The notes: a model not told the origin generated them from the sequence alone. A stretch of DNA of 44,878 bases from an uncultured Eubacteriales bacterium (GCA_934481515.1 CAKSPO010000015.1:1-44878); one strand, 5' to 3'. Counted from the first letter of the stretch, positions 8,477-15,925 are shown. Program-made: numbers and translations.

Positions 8477-9229
8477 ATGCGGAAAAGAGACCTTCGGGAT
8501 TGGATTGCACTCTGGAGGAAGCTTGCGCTGTTTGCCTTTGCATTCCTGCTTGCGGTTTCATGGATTGCCATCGACCGTTTTGTCGATCCCGTTGCGGCGG
8601 CACACGCCGTGCGGGTCGAAATTCCGCAATACTGCGGACTGGCAGCGGCGGGGGTCGGTTTTCCGGAGTGGATGCAGGTGGAAACCGAATACCGTTATGA
8701 TGCAAATACCCCGGCAGGCATTGTCCTGTCGCAGACCCCCGTCGCCGGAAGCTTCCGAAAGCTGACGGACGAGGATCCCCTCTGCCGTCTGTCTCTGGTA
8801 GTCAGCATGGGAGAGGAGCGGTGCCTTCTTCCGGACGTGGTAGGACAGGAAATCCGGCAGGCAATCCTCTCGCTGCGCGCCTGCGGCGCCGCCGTGGAAA
8901 CGGAACGGATACCGGGAGAGACGGAGGGAGAGGTGCTGGAAATGTCTCCGCGCGGCGGAACGGAGGTTCCCGTCGGGAGCACGGTTCGCCTGACCGTCGG
9001 CGGAGGGGAGGCAACCGGCACGGTTTCGGTGCCGGAGCTTGCGGGACATACCCGCACGGAGGCATTGGTGTCTCTGTGGCTTTCCGGGCTGTCCGTCCGG
9101 GAGGTCGTGGAGGAAGTCTCCGGCGCACCGGCAGGAACCGTCCTCCGCCAAAGCCACCCGGCGGGAACGCTTGTCATGCCTGGAACCCAAATCACCCTGT
9201 ACGTTTCCGGGGAAGAACCGGAACCATAA
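8477..9229 (+). CDS. Membrane-anchored protein with three PASTA domains, no kinase domain
   Basis: The 250-residue product has a short cytoplasmic N-terminus, one membrane helix at about residues 17-35 (LALFAFAFLLAVSWIAIDRF) and three PASTA-like repeats at about 46-110, 117-178 and 184-246. The last two are clear (LLPDVVGQEIRQAILSL...VPVGSTVRLTV and VSVPELAGHTRTEALVSL...VMPGTQITLYV). PASTA domains bind muropeptides or lipid II. The place between rlmN and rsgA is normally held by the phosphatase Stp and the PASTA kinase PrkC/PknB. Here both the phosphatase and the kinase domain are absent, with no leftover kinase motifs. The start follows GAGGAGG. It could be a cell-wall sensor working with a distant kinase, or a divisome scaffold. 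Confidence 0.85.
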   Translation: MRKRDLRDWIALWRKLALFAFAFLLAVSWIAIDRFVDPVAAAHAVRVEIPQYCGLAAAGVGFPEWMQVETEYRYDANTPAGIVLSQTPVAGSFRKLTDEDPLCRLSLVVSMGEERCLLPDVVGQEIRQAILSLRACGAAVETERIPGETEGEVLEMSPRGGTEVPVGSTVRLTVGGGEATGTVSVPELAGHTRTEALVSLWLSGLSVREVVEEVSGAPAGTVLRQSHPAGTLVMPGTQITLYVSGEEPEP

Positions 9230-9248
9230 AGAACGGAGGAAAATCGGA

Positions 9249-10229
9249 ATGTATCAAGGAGCCGGACGGGTCATAAAGAGCAACGGAGGACTGTTTACCC
9301 TGCGTCTGGATCCGGCGAAGGAAAGGGAACCGATGCCGCTGGACGGCAGAACGGTCACAGGCCGCGGACGCGGAAGCCTGCACCGCAAGGGGGCATTGCT
9401 GGTGGGCGACCGTGTCACGGTCAGCTACGACGATACCGCGTTTACTGCGGAAAACGGAGAAATCCTTCCCGCAACGGACGGAACCGGGCTTGCCATCGAC
9501 CGCATTGAGGATCGCAAAAACGAGCTGATCCGCCCGCCGATGGCAAATCTGGATGTGCTGTTCATCACGGTCGCCGTCGCAGCCCCGGAGCCGGTCTTGT
9601 CCGCCATCGACCGCCTGATTGCCGTTGCGGAAAGTCGGAACATCGAGCCGGTGCTCATCTTCACCAAGAAGGAACTGAATCCGGAAAAGACCGAAACACT
9701 CTGCCGCCTTTACAGCCGCGCCGGTTTTTCCGTGTTTTCTGCGGGAGAGCAGGACGCGACCGGAACAGAAGCCCTGCATACATACCTGCAAACCTCCCTC
9801 TGCGGGAAAATCGCCGCGTTTTCCGGTGCTTCCGGCGTCGGGAAATCCACACTGCTCAACCGGCTCTTTCCGACCCTGTCCCTGCAAACCGGAGAATTGA
9901 GCCAGCGGATTGAACGTGGAAAAAATACCACCCGCACCGTGGAGCTGTATCCCCTGTCGGATGCACCGGATTGCGGATATATCGCGGATACACCGGGCTT
10001 TGGCATTCTGGACTTTGAACGCTTCGACTTTTTCGATAAGGAATTGCTTCCGGAAACCTTCCGCGAATTCCGCCCGTATCTCGGCAAATGCCGCTACACC
10101 AAATGCAGTCACACCAAGGAGGAGGGATGCGCCGTTCTTGCCGCTGTCCGGAACGGAGAGATTGCCCCCACCCGTCATCAGAGCTTTACGGAGCTGTACG
10201 ATATTCTCAAAAAGAAAACCAAATGGTGA
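9249..10229 (+). CDS. rsgA: Ribosome small-subunit-dependent GTPase A
   Basis: RsgA (YjeQ/CpgA) is a circularly permuted GTPase that checks late 30S assembly. It has an N-terminal OB-fold, then G motifs in permuted order: FTKKEL (G4 position), SGASGVGKSTLLN (G1, Walker A) and ADTPGFG (G3). The C-terminal zinc motif is in GKCRYTKCSHTKEEGC. The 326-residue length is normal. The ATG at 9249 follows ACGGAGG; upstream in-frame codons overlap the PASTA gene and are not used. A strong terminator follows at 10278. Confidence 0.96.
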   Translation: MYQGAGRVIKSNGGLFTLRLDPAKEREPMPLDGRTVTGRGRGSLHRKGALLVGDRVTVSYDDTAFTAENGEILPATDGTGLAIDRIEDRKNELIRPPMANLDVLFITVAVAAPEPVLSAIDRLIAVAESRNIEPVLIFTKKELNPEKTETLCRLYSRAGFSVFSAGEQDATGTEALHTYLQTSLCGKIAAFSGASGVGKSTLLNRLFPTLSLQTGELSQRIERGKNTTRTVELYPLSDAPDCGYIADTPGFGILDFERFDFFDKELLPETFREFRPYLGKCRYTKCSHTKEEGCAVLAAVRNGEIAPTRHQSFTELYDILKKKTKW

Positions 10230-10277
10230 GCAGAATCCCCGTAAAAACATAAACCCAAACCGGAATCCCCAGAAAAA

Positions 10278-10316
10278 GCGCCCGCGCAAACGAAACCGTT
10301 TACGCGGGCGCCTTTT
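10278..10316 (+). terminator. Rho-independent terminator of the priA-rsgA cluster
   Basis: GCGCCCGCG with AAACG (10278-10292) pairs with CGTTT and CGCGGGCGC (10297-10111 equivalent, ending at 10311) around an AAAC loop, with one C/A mismatch. The 15-pair stem is followed by CTTTTC. It lies 48 bases past rsgA. Confidence 0.9.
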
Positions 10317-10454
10317 CTGCAATCCATCAACCGGCAATCAACCGACCACCGGAAAATTGTTTTTCATTGTGATATTTATTGCCTTCTGCCGGCGAAAAAT
10401 CCCATTTTTTTATTCCATCCCGGCTTCTGTCAAACGACGGAATCTCCTCTCACT

Positions 10455-10638
10455 CGTATGGGCGGGGGCGCCCACTCGTTTGTGCGAATTTTGCGGTATA
10501 TCGGGCAGGGGCACCAACGAATACCGTTCCGGTGGTTCGGATTCCGTATCACAGGGAAAACAAAATCCGGCGGGGAAAATACCGCCGGGATGGTTGTGCG
10601 AATTTCTTAGGAGCGGGCGAGTGAACCCCGTCCCTACG
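10455..10638 (-). repeat. Intergenic repeat copy A1 (inverted orientation, complete)
   Basis: Read on the minus strand it begins CGTAGGGACGGGG, then CTCGCCCGCTCCTAAGAAAT, then a CCGGCGG/CCGCCGG hairpin, and ends with the other terminal motif. It aligns along its length with copies C1 and C2 at 18358-18910. The ends are diverged inverted copies of the GTAGGGGCGGGGTCAACCCG motif. There is no coding capacity. Confidence 0.75.
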
Positions 10639-10796
10639 AGGGAGAGGGTATTTTTTCGCCCGCAGGAACCGGAGGCGGAATGGATTTTTATTATTTTGCA
10701 GATGCCGGGAAGAACATAAAATTGGAATTTTGAAATACCGCAATGAAAAATGATATTTCCGGTGTCGCACGAACGCCCCAATTTCCCCTCAAGCTT

Positions 10797-10992
10797 GGTA
10801 GGATGCAGGCAAAGCCTGCGCAGGGTCAACCCGCCCGTTTGTAAGGAATTTCGTGGCATATCTGGCAGTGGTACAAACAAGCGCATCCGATTGTTCCGTT
10901 TGCCGCATCAAGAACAGAGCCCCCGGCGGTCTGCCGCCCACTTCGGCGAAATTGATACAAACATCCCGGCGGAAATTCCTACCGCCGGGATG
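10797..10992 (-). repeat. Intergenic repeat copy A2 (inverted orientation, one end lost)
   Basis: It starts GGTAGGATGCAGGCAAAGCC, followed by GGGTCAACCCGCCCG. This is the reverse complement of the right end of copy C2 (18841-18910). It then runs through diverged core sequence to an 11-base-pair hairpin, CATCCCGGCGG...CCGCCGGGATG (10962-10992). The terminal motif expected beyond the hairpin is missing. It lies about 342 bases from A1, the same period as between C1 and C2. Confidence 0.7.
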
Positions 10993-11114
10993 AAATTTTT
11001 GAATTTTATGATGACATTCTTTATCGGAGGACGCCGCTGAAGCGTTTTATCATCCTCGGAGTACAAAGCGGCTGTAAGCCATCCCCGAAGGGTGAAAACA
11101 GGTTTTTGCCTGCC

Positions 11115-13166
11115 TCAGTGAATCGCAGTCCCTTCCGGAACGGAATCGTCTGCAAAGAGAATTTTGCAGCCGCAGGCGTTGTTGGTCGCGGCAAGAAGCA
11201 TTCCCTGGGAGTTGATGTTGCAGATGCGGTTCGGCTTGAGGTTAGCAATCACAATGATCTTTCTGCCCACCAGCATTTCCGGCGTGTATTCATCCTTGAT
11301 AGAGGACATAATCACGCGCTCACCGATTCCGTCAAAGAGGGTCAGCTTCAGGCAGGAGTGCGACTTGCGCACCGATTCGGCTTTCAGCACCTTGCACACC
11401 CGGAAATCCAGCTTTGCAAAGTCGTCAAGAACCACTTCCGGCTTGATTGGAGCCACCGGATCTGCTTCACGCACCTCTGTCGGCTGTTCTGCCGGCGCTT
11501 CCGGTTCTGCCGCGGCAGGAGTTTCAGCTGCCTTTTCCGCCTCGGTCTGCGGATAGGAGAAGTCCAACAGTCCCACGTATTTTTCCGGCTCAATCGCGTA
11601 CAGGAACAGATAAAGCCGCGGACCTTTTTCTTTGTCGATCAGCAACCGATACACATTCCGGAAGAACGCGCCCTGTACTCCCTTCAGCTCTTTGTCGCTC
11701 ATTCCGGTGCCGAAGACGGCTTTCGGAATGGCGTACAGCTCGGTGTTCAGCTCGTCCAGCGTGTAGCCGCCGGCGGCAATATACGCATGCAAAAGCTCAA
11801 TTTCTTTTTTCTCTTCCGCAGAAAACGATTCATAGACCTCAAAATTCCGCGTTGTACGCAGACGGTTGACCTGATCCGGTGCGCACTGCTCCAGCCAGAA
11901 TTTTGCACGATCCAGACGATCCGCAAACTGCTCTGCCCGGTAGGGCGTTCCGATCTTTTCAAAAACCGTTTCCAGCATGGGAACGTTGAAGTTGACAATG
12001 GAACCGAGCTGCACCAAAAGCGACATCGGGACCGTCTCCACCTCGCGACCGGGAATCACGCAATTGTACATGATTTCCTTCACCGCATCGGTGGCTTTTC
12101 CCTCGCGGACATCGGTCAGCATCTTGTCAAACTCAAAGTATTGACGAAGGATTCCGTCGTCAAAGCAGAAATCAAACGCCTTGGTCGGATCGGTCTTGGA
12201 ATAGAGCCAGAGAATGACCTCCGGCTGATAAAGCTTCAGAAGCGTTTCCGGCGTCAGATTCAGACCGGAGGAGGAAGACATTTTGCCGGTCATTCCCTTG
12301 ATACCGATGAACTCGTAACCCTGGAACAGCGGCGGCTCGTAGCCGAAAATTTCCTTCGAAATGACCTTGGAATTGCTGTAGGAACCGGTGGGAGCGGCAT
12401 GATCCTTTCCGCCCGGCTCAAAATCCACACCCTCATATCTCCAACGCATCGGCCAGTCAATTTTCCAGCCCAGCTTGCAGTTGAAATCCGTCAGGAAATG
12501 GAAGTGCCCGCTGTGACCGCAACGGCAGGTGTAATCCGCCTCGGTGCAGTCCTCGGAAAGGGAGGTGATGGTCGTAAAATCGGTGTGACATTCGGAGCAG
12601 AAAATGCTGACCGGATAATAGGTCTCTTTTTCCGCGTCGTGCTCCGCCTGCAATTCCTCTGCCGACTTGGAGGTGTCCTTTGTTTTGAAGGAATCCAGAA
12701 TTTCAAAAATTTCCTTCCGCTTGCGCAGAGCCTCCAGAATGTCCTTCGTGTACTTTCCGGAGCGGTACATCTCTGCCTGGTAGCGGCAGTCCATCTCAAT
12801 CCCGAACTGCTTCATGGAATTGAGAAATTCTTCTTCAAAGTGCTTTGCATAGTTTTCGTGACAGCCGAACGGATCGGGAATGTCCACATAGGGAGAGCCG
12901 ATATACTTGTCGTAGGAACTGCCGACCTCCGCCTGCACGTTGGCAGGAATCTTGCGGCAACGGTCATATTCGTCCCACGAGAACAGGAGCTTGGCTTTTT
13001 TGCCTTTTTTCTGCAATGCCTTGACAACAAACAAAGGGGTAGCCACATCCCGGAAATTTCCGATGTGGACAGAGCCGGAGGGACTGATTCCCGCGGCACA
13101 GACGTATTCTTCCTTGTCGGGATTCCGCTCAATGATCCGCTGAGCGATTTCTTCTGACCAGTGCAT
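11115..13166 (-). CDS. lysS: Class I lysyl-tRNA synthetase with fused C-terminal tRNA-binding domain
   Basis: This 683-residue enzyme charges tRNA-Lys and is of the archaeal/spirochaete class I type rather than the usual class II LysS. The HIGH signature is HIGN at residues 34-37 within AAGISPSGSVHIGNF, and the KMSKS equivalent is KMSSSSG at about 295. Cys pairs at 190/193 and 214/216 fit a zinc-binding insertion. Known class I LysRS are about 510-530 residues. Here a Pro/Ala/Glu-rich linker (about 545-575) leads to an extra OB-fold domain (575-683: DFRVCKVLKAESV...LKPNRICNINSQGMLLAA) of the MetG-C/Trbp111/EMAP-II type. The ATG at 13166 is chosen because MHWSEEIA matches family N-termini and GAGG lies nine bases upstream. 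It has its own promoter. Confidence 0.93.
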   Translation of the reverse strand: MHWSEEIAQRIIERNPDKEEYVCAAGISPSGSVHIGNFRDVATPLFVVKALQKKGKKAKLLFSWDEYDRCRKIPANVQAEVGSSYDKYIGSPYVDIPDPFGCHENYAKHFEEEFLNSMKQFGIEMDCRYQAEMYRSGKYTKDILEALRKRKEIFEILDSFKTKDTSKSAEELQAEHDAEKETYYPVSIFCSECHTDFTTITSLSEDCTEADYTCRCGHSGHFHFLTDFNCKLGWKIDWPMRWRYEGVDFEPGGKDHAAPTGSYSNSKVISKEIFGYEPPLFQGYEFIGIKGMTGKMSSSSGLNLTPETLLKLYQPEVILWLYSKTDPTKAFDFCFDDGILRQYFEFDKMLTDVREGKATDAVKEIMYNCVIPGREVETVPMSLLVQLGSIVNFNVPMLETVFEKIGTPYRAEQFADRLDRAKFWLEQCAPDQVNRLRTTRNFEVYESFSAEEKKEIELLHAYIAAGGYTLDELNTELYAIPKAVFGTGMSDKELKGVQGAFFRNVYRLLIDKEKGPRLYLFLYAIEPEKYVGLLDFSYPQTEAEKAAETPAAAEPEAPAEQPTEVREADPVAPIKPEVVLDDFAKLDFRVCKVLKAESVRKSHSCLKLTLFDGIGERVIMSSIKDEYTPEMLVGRKIIVIANLKPNRICNINSQGMLLAATNNACGCKILFADDSVPEGTAIH

Positions 13167-13210
13167 GACAAAAAACCTCACAATCCTGTATTTCTGCAAA
13201 CTTCCTGTCC

Positions 13211-13239
13211 ATTGTAGCATAGTTTCCCGCAAAAGTCAA
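13211..13239 (-). promoter_or_regulatory. Sigma-A promoter of lysS
   Basis: On the minus strand TTGACT (13239-13234) and TACAAT (13216-13211) are separated by 17 bases. The expected start is about 40 bases before the lysS ATG, which supports the start chosen at 13166. Confidence 0.85.
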
Positions 13240-13304
13240 CACCTGCGCCGAAGGAATTCCCACAGGAGCGCGGATTTTGCCAAGGGAAGAAGCGCGATTT
13301 TTTC

Positions 13305-13333
13305 TTGACTTTTCCGGCAAGAAGGGGTATAAT
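13305..13333 (+). promoter_or_regulatory. Sigma-A promoter of the HD hydrolase-rnhA operon
   Basis: TTGACT (13305-13310), 17-base spacer, TATAAT (13328-13333). It is divergent from the lysS promoter, with 65 bases between the two -35 boxes. No operator-like dyad is obvious between them. Confidence 0.88.
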
Positions 13334-13410
13334 GAAACGGATGCAAACAAAGAAAAATGACCGGAACCCAAAGGAAGTCACACCGGCGTGCACAGAGAGG
13401 AGAAAAACCG

Positions 13411-14043
13411 ATGCCGCAGAAAAGCCTTATCCCCGACCGAAAAGCCGCAGAGGCACTCCTTGCCGCGGCAGAGGAGAAAAATCCCGGACCATGGGGCGCG
13501 CACAGCAGGAATGTCGCACTGTGCGCCGAACGGATTGCGGCGGCGTGCGGAATGGAGCCGGGAAAGGCATACGTGCTCGGACTGTTGCACGACATCGGCA
13601 GAAGGTTCGGGAAGGGGCACCTGCGCCACGTCTACGACGGGTGGAAGTACCTGCGGGAGATTGGTTATCCCGAAGCGGCAAAGATCTGCATGACCCACTC
13701 CTTCTGCATACAGGATCCGGAAACGTTTGTCGGAAAGCGCGACCTTTCCCCACAGGAACAGGAGGAGTTGTTTCGCTGGCTCCGGAGCTGCACCTATGAC
13801 GACTATGACCGTCTTATCCAGCTCTGTGACGCACTCGGCGCAGCAGAGGGAATCGTCCGCGTGGAGGAGCGTATGGAGGACGTGCGCCGCCGCTATGGCT
13901 CCTACCCGCAGGAGAAATGGGACAGAAACATGGAACTGAAACGATATTTTGAACACCTTTGCGGCCGGGAACTGTACGAGACTGTCGGACTGCGCGCAGA
14001 CCCCCCTGCCGGGAAAACAGAACAGAAAGAGGAGCCGACATGA
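13411..14043 (+). CDS. HD-domain phosphohydrolase family protein
   Basis: The 210-residue protein carries a compact HD domain. The metal-binding signature appears as GAHSRNVALCAERIA (first His), LGLLHDIGRRFG (HD doublet), THSF and a final Asp in YDRLIQLCDALG. HD proteins hydrolyse phosphoesters, often nucleotides. The closest type is the clostridial HD proteins related to YqeK or tRNA-associated phosphohydrolases, so the substrate is not certain. The start at 13411 is preceded by AGAGAGGAG; an upstream in-frame ATG at 13357 lacks a ribosome-binding site. It is coupled to rnhA by an ATGA overlap. Confidence 0.85.
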   Translation: MPQKSLIPDRKAAEALLAAAEEKNPGPWGAHSRNVALCAERIAAACGMEPGKAYVLGLLHDIGRRFGKGHLRHVYDGWKYLREIGYPEAAKICMTHSFCIQDPETFVGKRDLSPQEQEELFRWLRSCTYDDYDRLIQLCDALGAAEGIVRVEERMEDVRRRYGSYPQEKWDRNMELKRYFEHLCGRELYETVGLRADPPAGKTEQKEEPT

Positions 14044-14489
14044 AGGAAGTGGAGATTTATACCGACGGCGCCTGCCGGGGAAATCCCGGAAGGGGCGGCT
14101 GGGGCGCGGTGCTCGTCTACGGAGGAAGGGAAAAGGAGCTGTCCGGCGGAGAGCCGATGACAACCAATAACCGCATGGAGCTGCTTGCCGCCATCGAGGC
14201 GCTTTCGGCACTCCGGGAGCCGTGCCGCGTGACGCTGACCTCCGATTCCAAATACCTGACCGATGCTATCAACCTCGGCTGGGCAGAATCGTGGCGGGCG
14301 CACGGCTGGCGGAAGAGCGACCGTTCTCCTGCCCTCAACGCCGACCTTTGGGAGCGGCTCCTGAACCTTCTGAAAACGCACGAGGTGCGCTTTGTCTGGG
14401 TCAAGGGGCATGACGGACATCCGTATAACGAGCGCTGTGACCGCCTTGCCACTGCCTACGCCGACCGCTTTCCGGAATCGGGCACCTGA
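14040..14489 (+). CDS. rnhA: Ribonuclease HI
   Basis: RNase HI cuts RNA in RNA:DNA hybrids and removes Okazaki primers and R-loops. The four catalytic carboxylates are visible in IYTDGACRGNPG (Asp), TNNRMELLAA (Glu), LTSDSKYL (Asp) and ERCDRLATA (Asp). The VKGHDGHPYNE loop supplies the conserved His. The 149-residue length matches the E. coli type with the basic protrusion (SWRAHGWRKSDRSP). Its start overlaps the HD gene's stop. Confidence 0.96.
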   Translation: MKEVEIYTDGACRGNPGRGGWGAVLVYGGREKELSGGEPMTTNNRMELLAAIEALSALREPCRVTLTSDSKYLTDAINLGWAESWRAHGWRKSDRSPALNADLWERLLNLLKTHEVRFVWVKGHDGHPYNERCDRLATAYADRFPESGT

Positions 14490-14665
14490 AGCGCCGGCAG
14501 TATCTGTACCAAAAAATCTCTTTCTCAAAAAACATTTTTTCATTCCGGGCGGAAGGAATACGCCCGCAGAAGCCGTACACCGATGCCGCATAATCCGCAA
14601 AAAAACGTGCATACTACCTGATGCGGAACTTCATTCCGAAAAAAGATGGAAAAGGAGAAAGAACT

Positions 14666-14881
14666 ATGATCATGGATCGCATCGCACTGATTCTGACGAT
14701 TATCGGAGCGCTCAACTGGGGAAGCATCGGTCTGTTTCAGTTTGACATTGTGGCATGGATCTGCGGCGGACAAAGCTCCGTTCTGAGTCGCATTATCTAT
14801 ACCGTTGTTGCACTTGCCGGTATCTGGTGCATCTCGCTGGTATTTCGTGCACGCGAGAGCTTCCGGGAGCTGGAGGAATAA
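14666..14881 (+). CDS. DUF378 family small membrane protein
   Basis: The 71-residue protein has two predicted membrane helices (about 4-24 and 38-60) and the family-typical start MDRIALILTIIGALNWGSIGLFQFDIVAWI, followed by SRIIYTVVALAGIW. DUF378 has no known function; members are often found near stress or envelope genes. AAAGGAG lies eight bases before the ATG. A terminator follows directly, so it forms a one-gene unit, though I found no convincing promoter upstream. Confidence 0.9.
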   Translation: MIMDRIALILTIIGALNWGSIGLFQFDIVAWICGGQSSVLSRIIYTVVALAGIWCISLVFRARESFRELEE

Positions 14882-14897
14882 GGGGGCTTTTCCCCGG

Positions 14898-14954
14898 AAT
14901 GAGGAAAACGGTCAGATGCTCCGATACGGAGCGAGCCGCTTTCCTCATTTTTTT
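14898..14954 (+). terminator. Rho-independent terminator after the DUF378 gene
   Basis: AATGAGGAAA (14898-14907) pairs with TTTCCTCATT (14940-14949), with an inner GCTCCG/CGGAGC hairpin, followed by TTTTTTTG. The loop is branched but the closing stem and T run are strong. Confidence 0.85.
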
Positions 14955-14964
14955 GCGTAGGTAG

Positions 14965-14993
14965 TTGACAAAAGCACTTTTTTTCTGTATTCT
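14965..14993 (+). promoter_or_regulatory. Sigma-A promoter of the DUF1003 gene
   Basis: TTGACA (14965-14970), 17-base spacer rich in T, TATTCT (14988-14993). It starts about ten bases after the preceding terminator's T run, so the two genes are insulated. Confidence 0.82.
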
Positions 14994-15051
14994 ATTTTTA
15001 TCGGAGAGCACTGTGAATATACGGACATCCGGGAAAGGAAGCATATAAAAG

Positions 15052-15621
15052 TTGAAAATGAAAAATCAGGAAGAACGGAAAAAAATAATCCGGGAGCTGT
15101 TGCAGGATACTGACCGGGAATTCACCGATGAGGAGCTGATCCATCAGCTGACCATAACAAGAATCACGGAAAACGCGGATGCCAAGGAAAAAACAAACTT
15201 CGGACAACGGGCAGCTGACGCAGTGGCGCGCTTCGCAGGAAGCTGGGCATTTATTTTCAGCTTCATCGCAGTGATGCTTGTCTGGATGGTGCTCAATATC
15301 GTGATGTCGGAACGCGCCTTTGACGCATACCCGTTTATTCTTCTGAATCTCGTGCTCTCCTGTATCGCGGCAATACAGGCGCCATTGATTATGATGAGCC
15401 AGAACCGGCAGGAAGCAAAGGATCGCGCAAGAGCGGAAAACGATTACAAAATCAACCTGAAAAACGAGTTGATGATCGACGACCTTTACAAGAAACTGGA
15501 CCTTGTACTGGAAAATCAGAAAAAGCTGCTGCACTGCATGGAACGAAAGACCCCGTCGCCGGAGCCGGAAGCCTCCGAGCCGGAAGCCTCCGAGCCGCAA
15601 CGAGATAAAGATGAGGTGTGA
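15052..15621 (+). CDS. DUF1003 family membrane protein
   Basis: The 189-residue protein matches DUF1003. It has a charged N-terminus, the family's FGQRAADAVARFAGSWAFI, a helix at about 61-83 (IFSFIAVMLVWMVLNIV), the second helix YPFILLNLVLSCIAAIQAPLIMMSQNRQ, then DRARAENDYKINLKNELMIDDLYKKLDLVLENQKKLL, a helical and probably coiled region. The function is unknown. The tail holds a perfect 15-base duplication (15562-15576, 15577-15591) encoding EPEAS twice. The TTG at 15052 is preferred because AAAGGAA lies about 11 bases upstream; ATG at 15058 is the alternative. Confidence 0.88.
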   Translation: MKMKNQEERKKIIRELLQDTDREFTDEELIHQLTITRITENADAKEKTNFGQRAADAVARFAGSWAFIFSFIAVMLVWMVLNIVMSERAFDAYPFILLNLVLSCIAAIQAPLIMMSQNRQEAKDRARAENDYKINLKNELMIDDLYKKLDLVLENQKKLLHCMERKTPSPEPEASEPEASEPQRDKDEV

Positions 15622-15752
15622 GCCGCACTGCGGAATTTTTGCCGTTTTACAAAACGATAAAATCCCATTCCGTTCCGACTTCCGCCGGACGAAAAAATCC
15701 CTCTATACATTCCGCTTCCGGCTTCCGCCGGCTGAAAAATTCCTTCTAAACT

Positions 15753-15806
15753 TATAGGGGGACCAACCCGCCCGCATCTAAGAAATCCGGACGACCATCC
15801 CGGCAG
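15753..15806 (+). repeat. Intergenic repeat copy B1 (left half only)
   Basis: The end motif TATAGGGGGACCAACCCG is followed by CCCGCATCTAAGAAATCC and GACCATCCCGGCAG. This matches the left part of copies C1 and C2 (GTAGGGGCGGGGTCAACCCG, then TTCTAAGGAATCC, then the start of the hairpin). The right half is missing. Confidence 0.7.
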
Positions 15807-15872
15807 AAGAAGGTGTCGGTCGCACCGGGAAATTCCGCCGCATAAAACCGTGTCCCGTGCAGAAATACAAAA

Positions 15873-15886
15873 TTTACAATTGTAAA
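15873..15886. promoter_or_regulatory. Perfect 14-base palindrome upstream of the DUF3737 promoter
   Basis: TTTACAATTGTAAA is self-complementary and contains TACA-N2-TGTA, the core recognised by CopY, BlaI and MecI family repressors. It ends ten bases before the -35 box. No gene of that repressor family is in the window. Confidence 0.5.
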
Positions 15887-15896
15887 GAATACAGCA

Positions 15897-15925
15897 TTGA
15901 AAAAAAACGGAAAAAGTGGTACACT
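15897..15925 (+). promoter_or_regulatory. Sigma-A promoter of the DUF3737-malY operon
   Basis: TTGAAA (15897-15902), 17-base spacer, TACACT (15920-15925). The start site would lie about 40 bases before the ATG at 15973. Confidence 0.7.

Larger units (their letters stand above)
10230..11114. other. Gene-free intergenic region with terminator and two repeat copies
   Basis: This 885-base stretch between the convergent rsgA and lysS genes has no coding signal. It contains the rsgA terminator (10278-10115 area of the hairpin, see separate entry), one complete inverted copy and one truncated copy of the intergenic repeat (10455-10638 and 10797-10992), and linking AT-rich sequence. I see no convincing terminator for lysS just before 11115. 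Confidence 0.8.

Noticed and set aside
10380..10720. Possible remnant protein gene in the repeat block
   Set aside because: Open frames here are short, lack ribosome-binding sites, and differ between repeat copies by frame-breaking changes, so the element is non-coding.
11106..13157. Open frame of 683 codons on the plus strand opposite lysS
   Set aside because: It is the antisense shadow of lysS, produced by GC-rich codons. It has no ribosome-binding site and no recognisable motif, while the minus strand shows clear HIGN and KMSS signatures.
13357..13410. Upstream ATG for the HD hydrolase
   Set aside because: No ribosome-binding site precedes it and the extension is basic and unrelated to HD proteins. 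AGAGAGGAG before 13411 decides the start.
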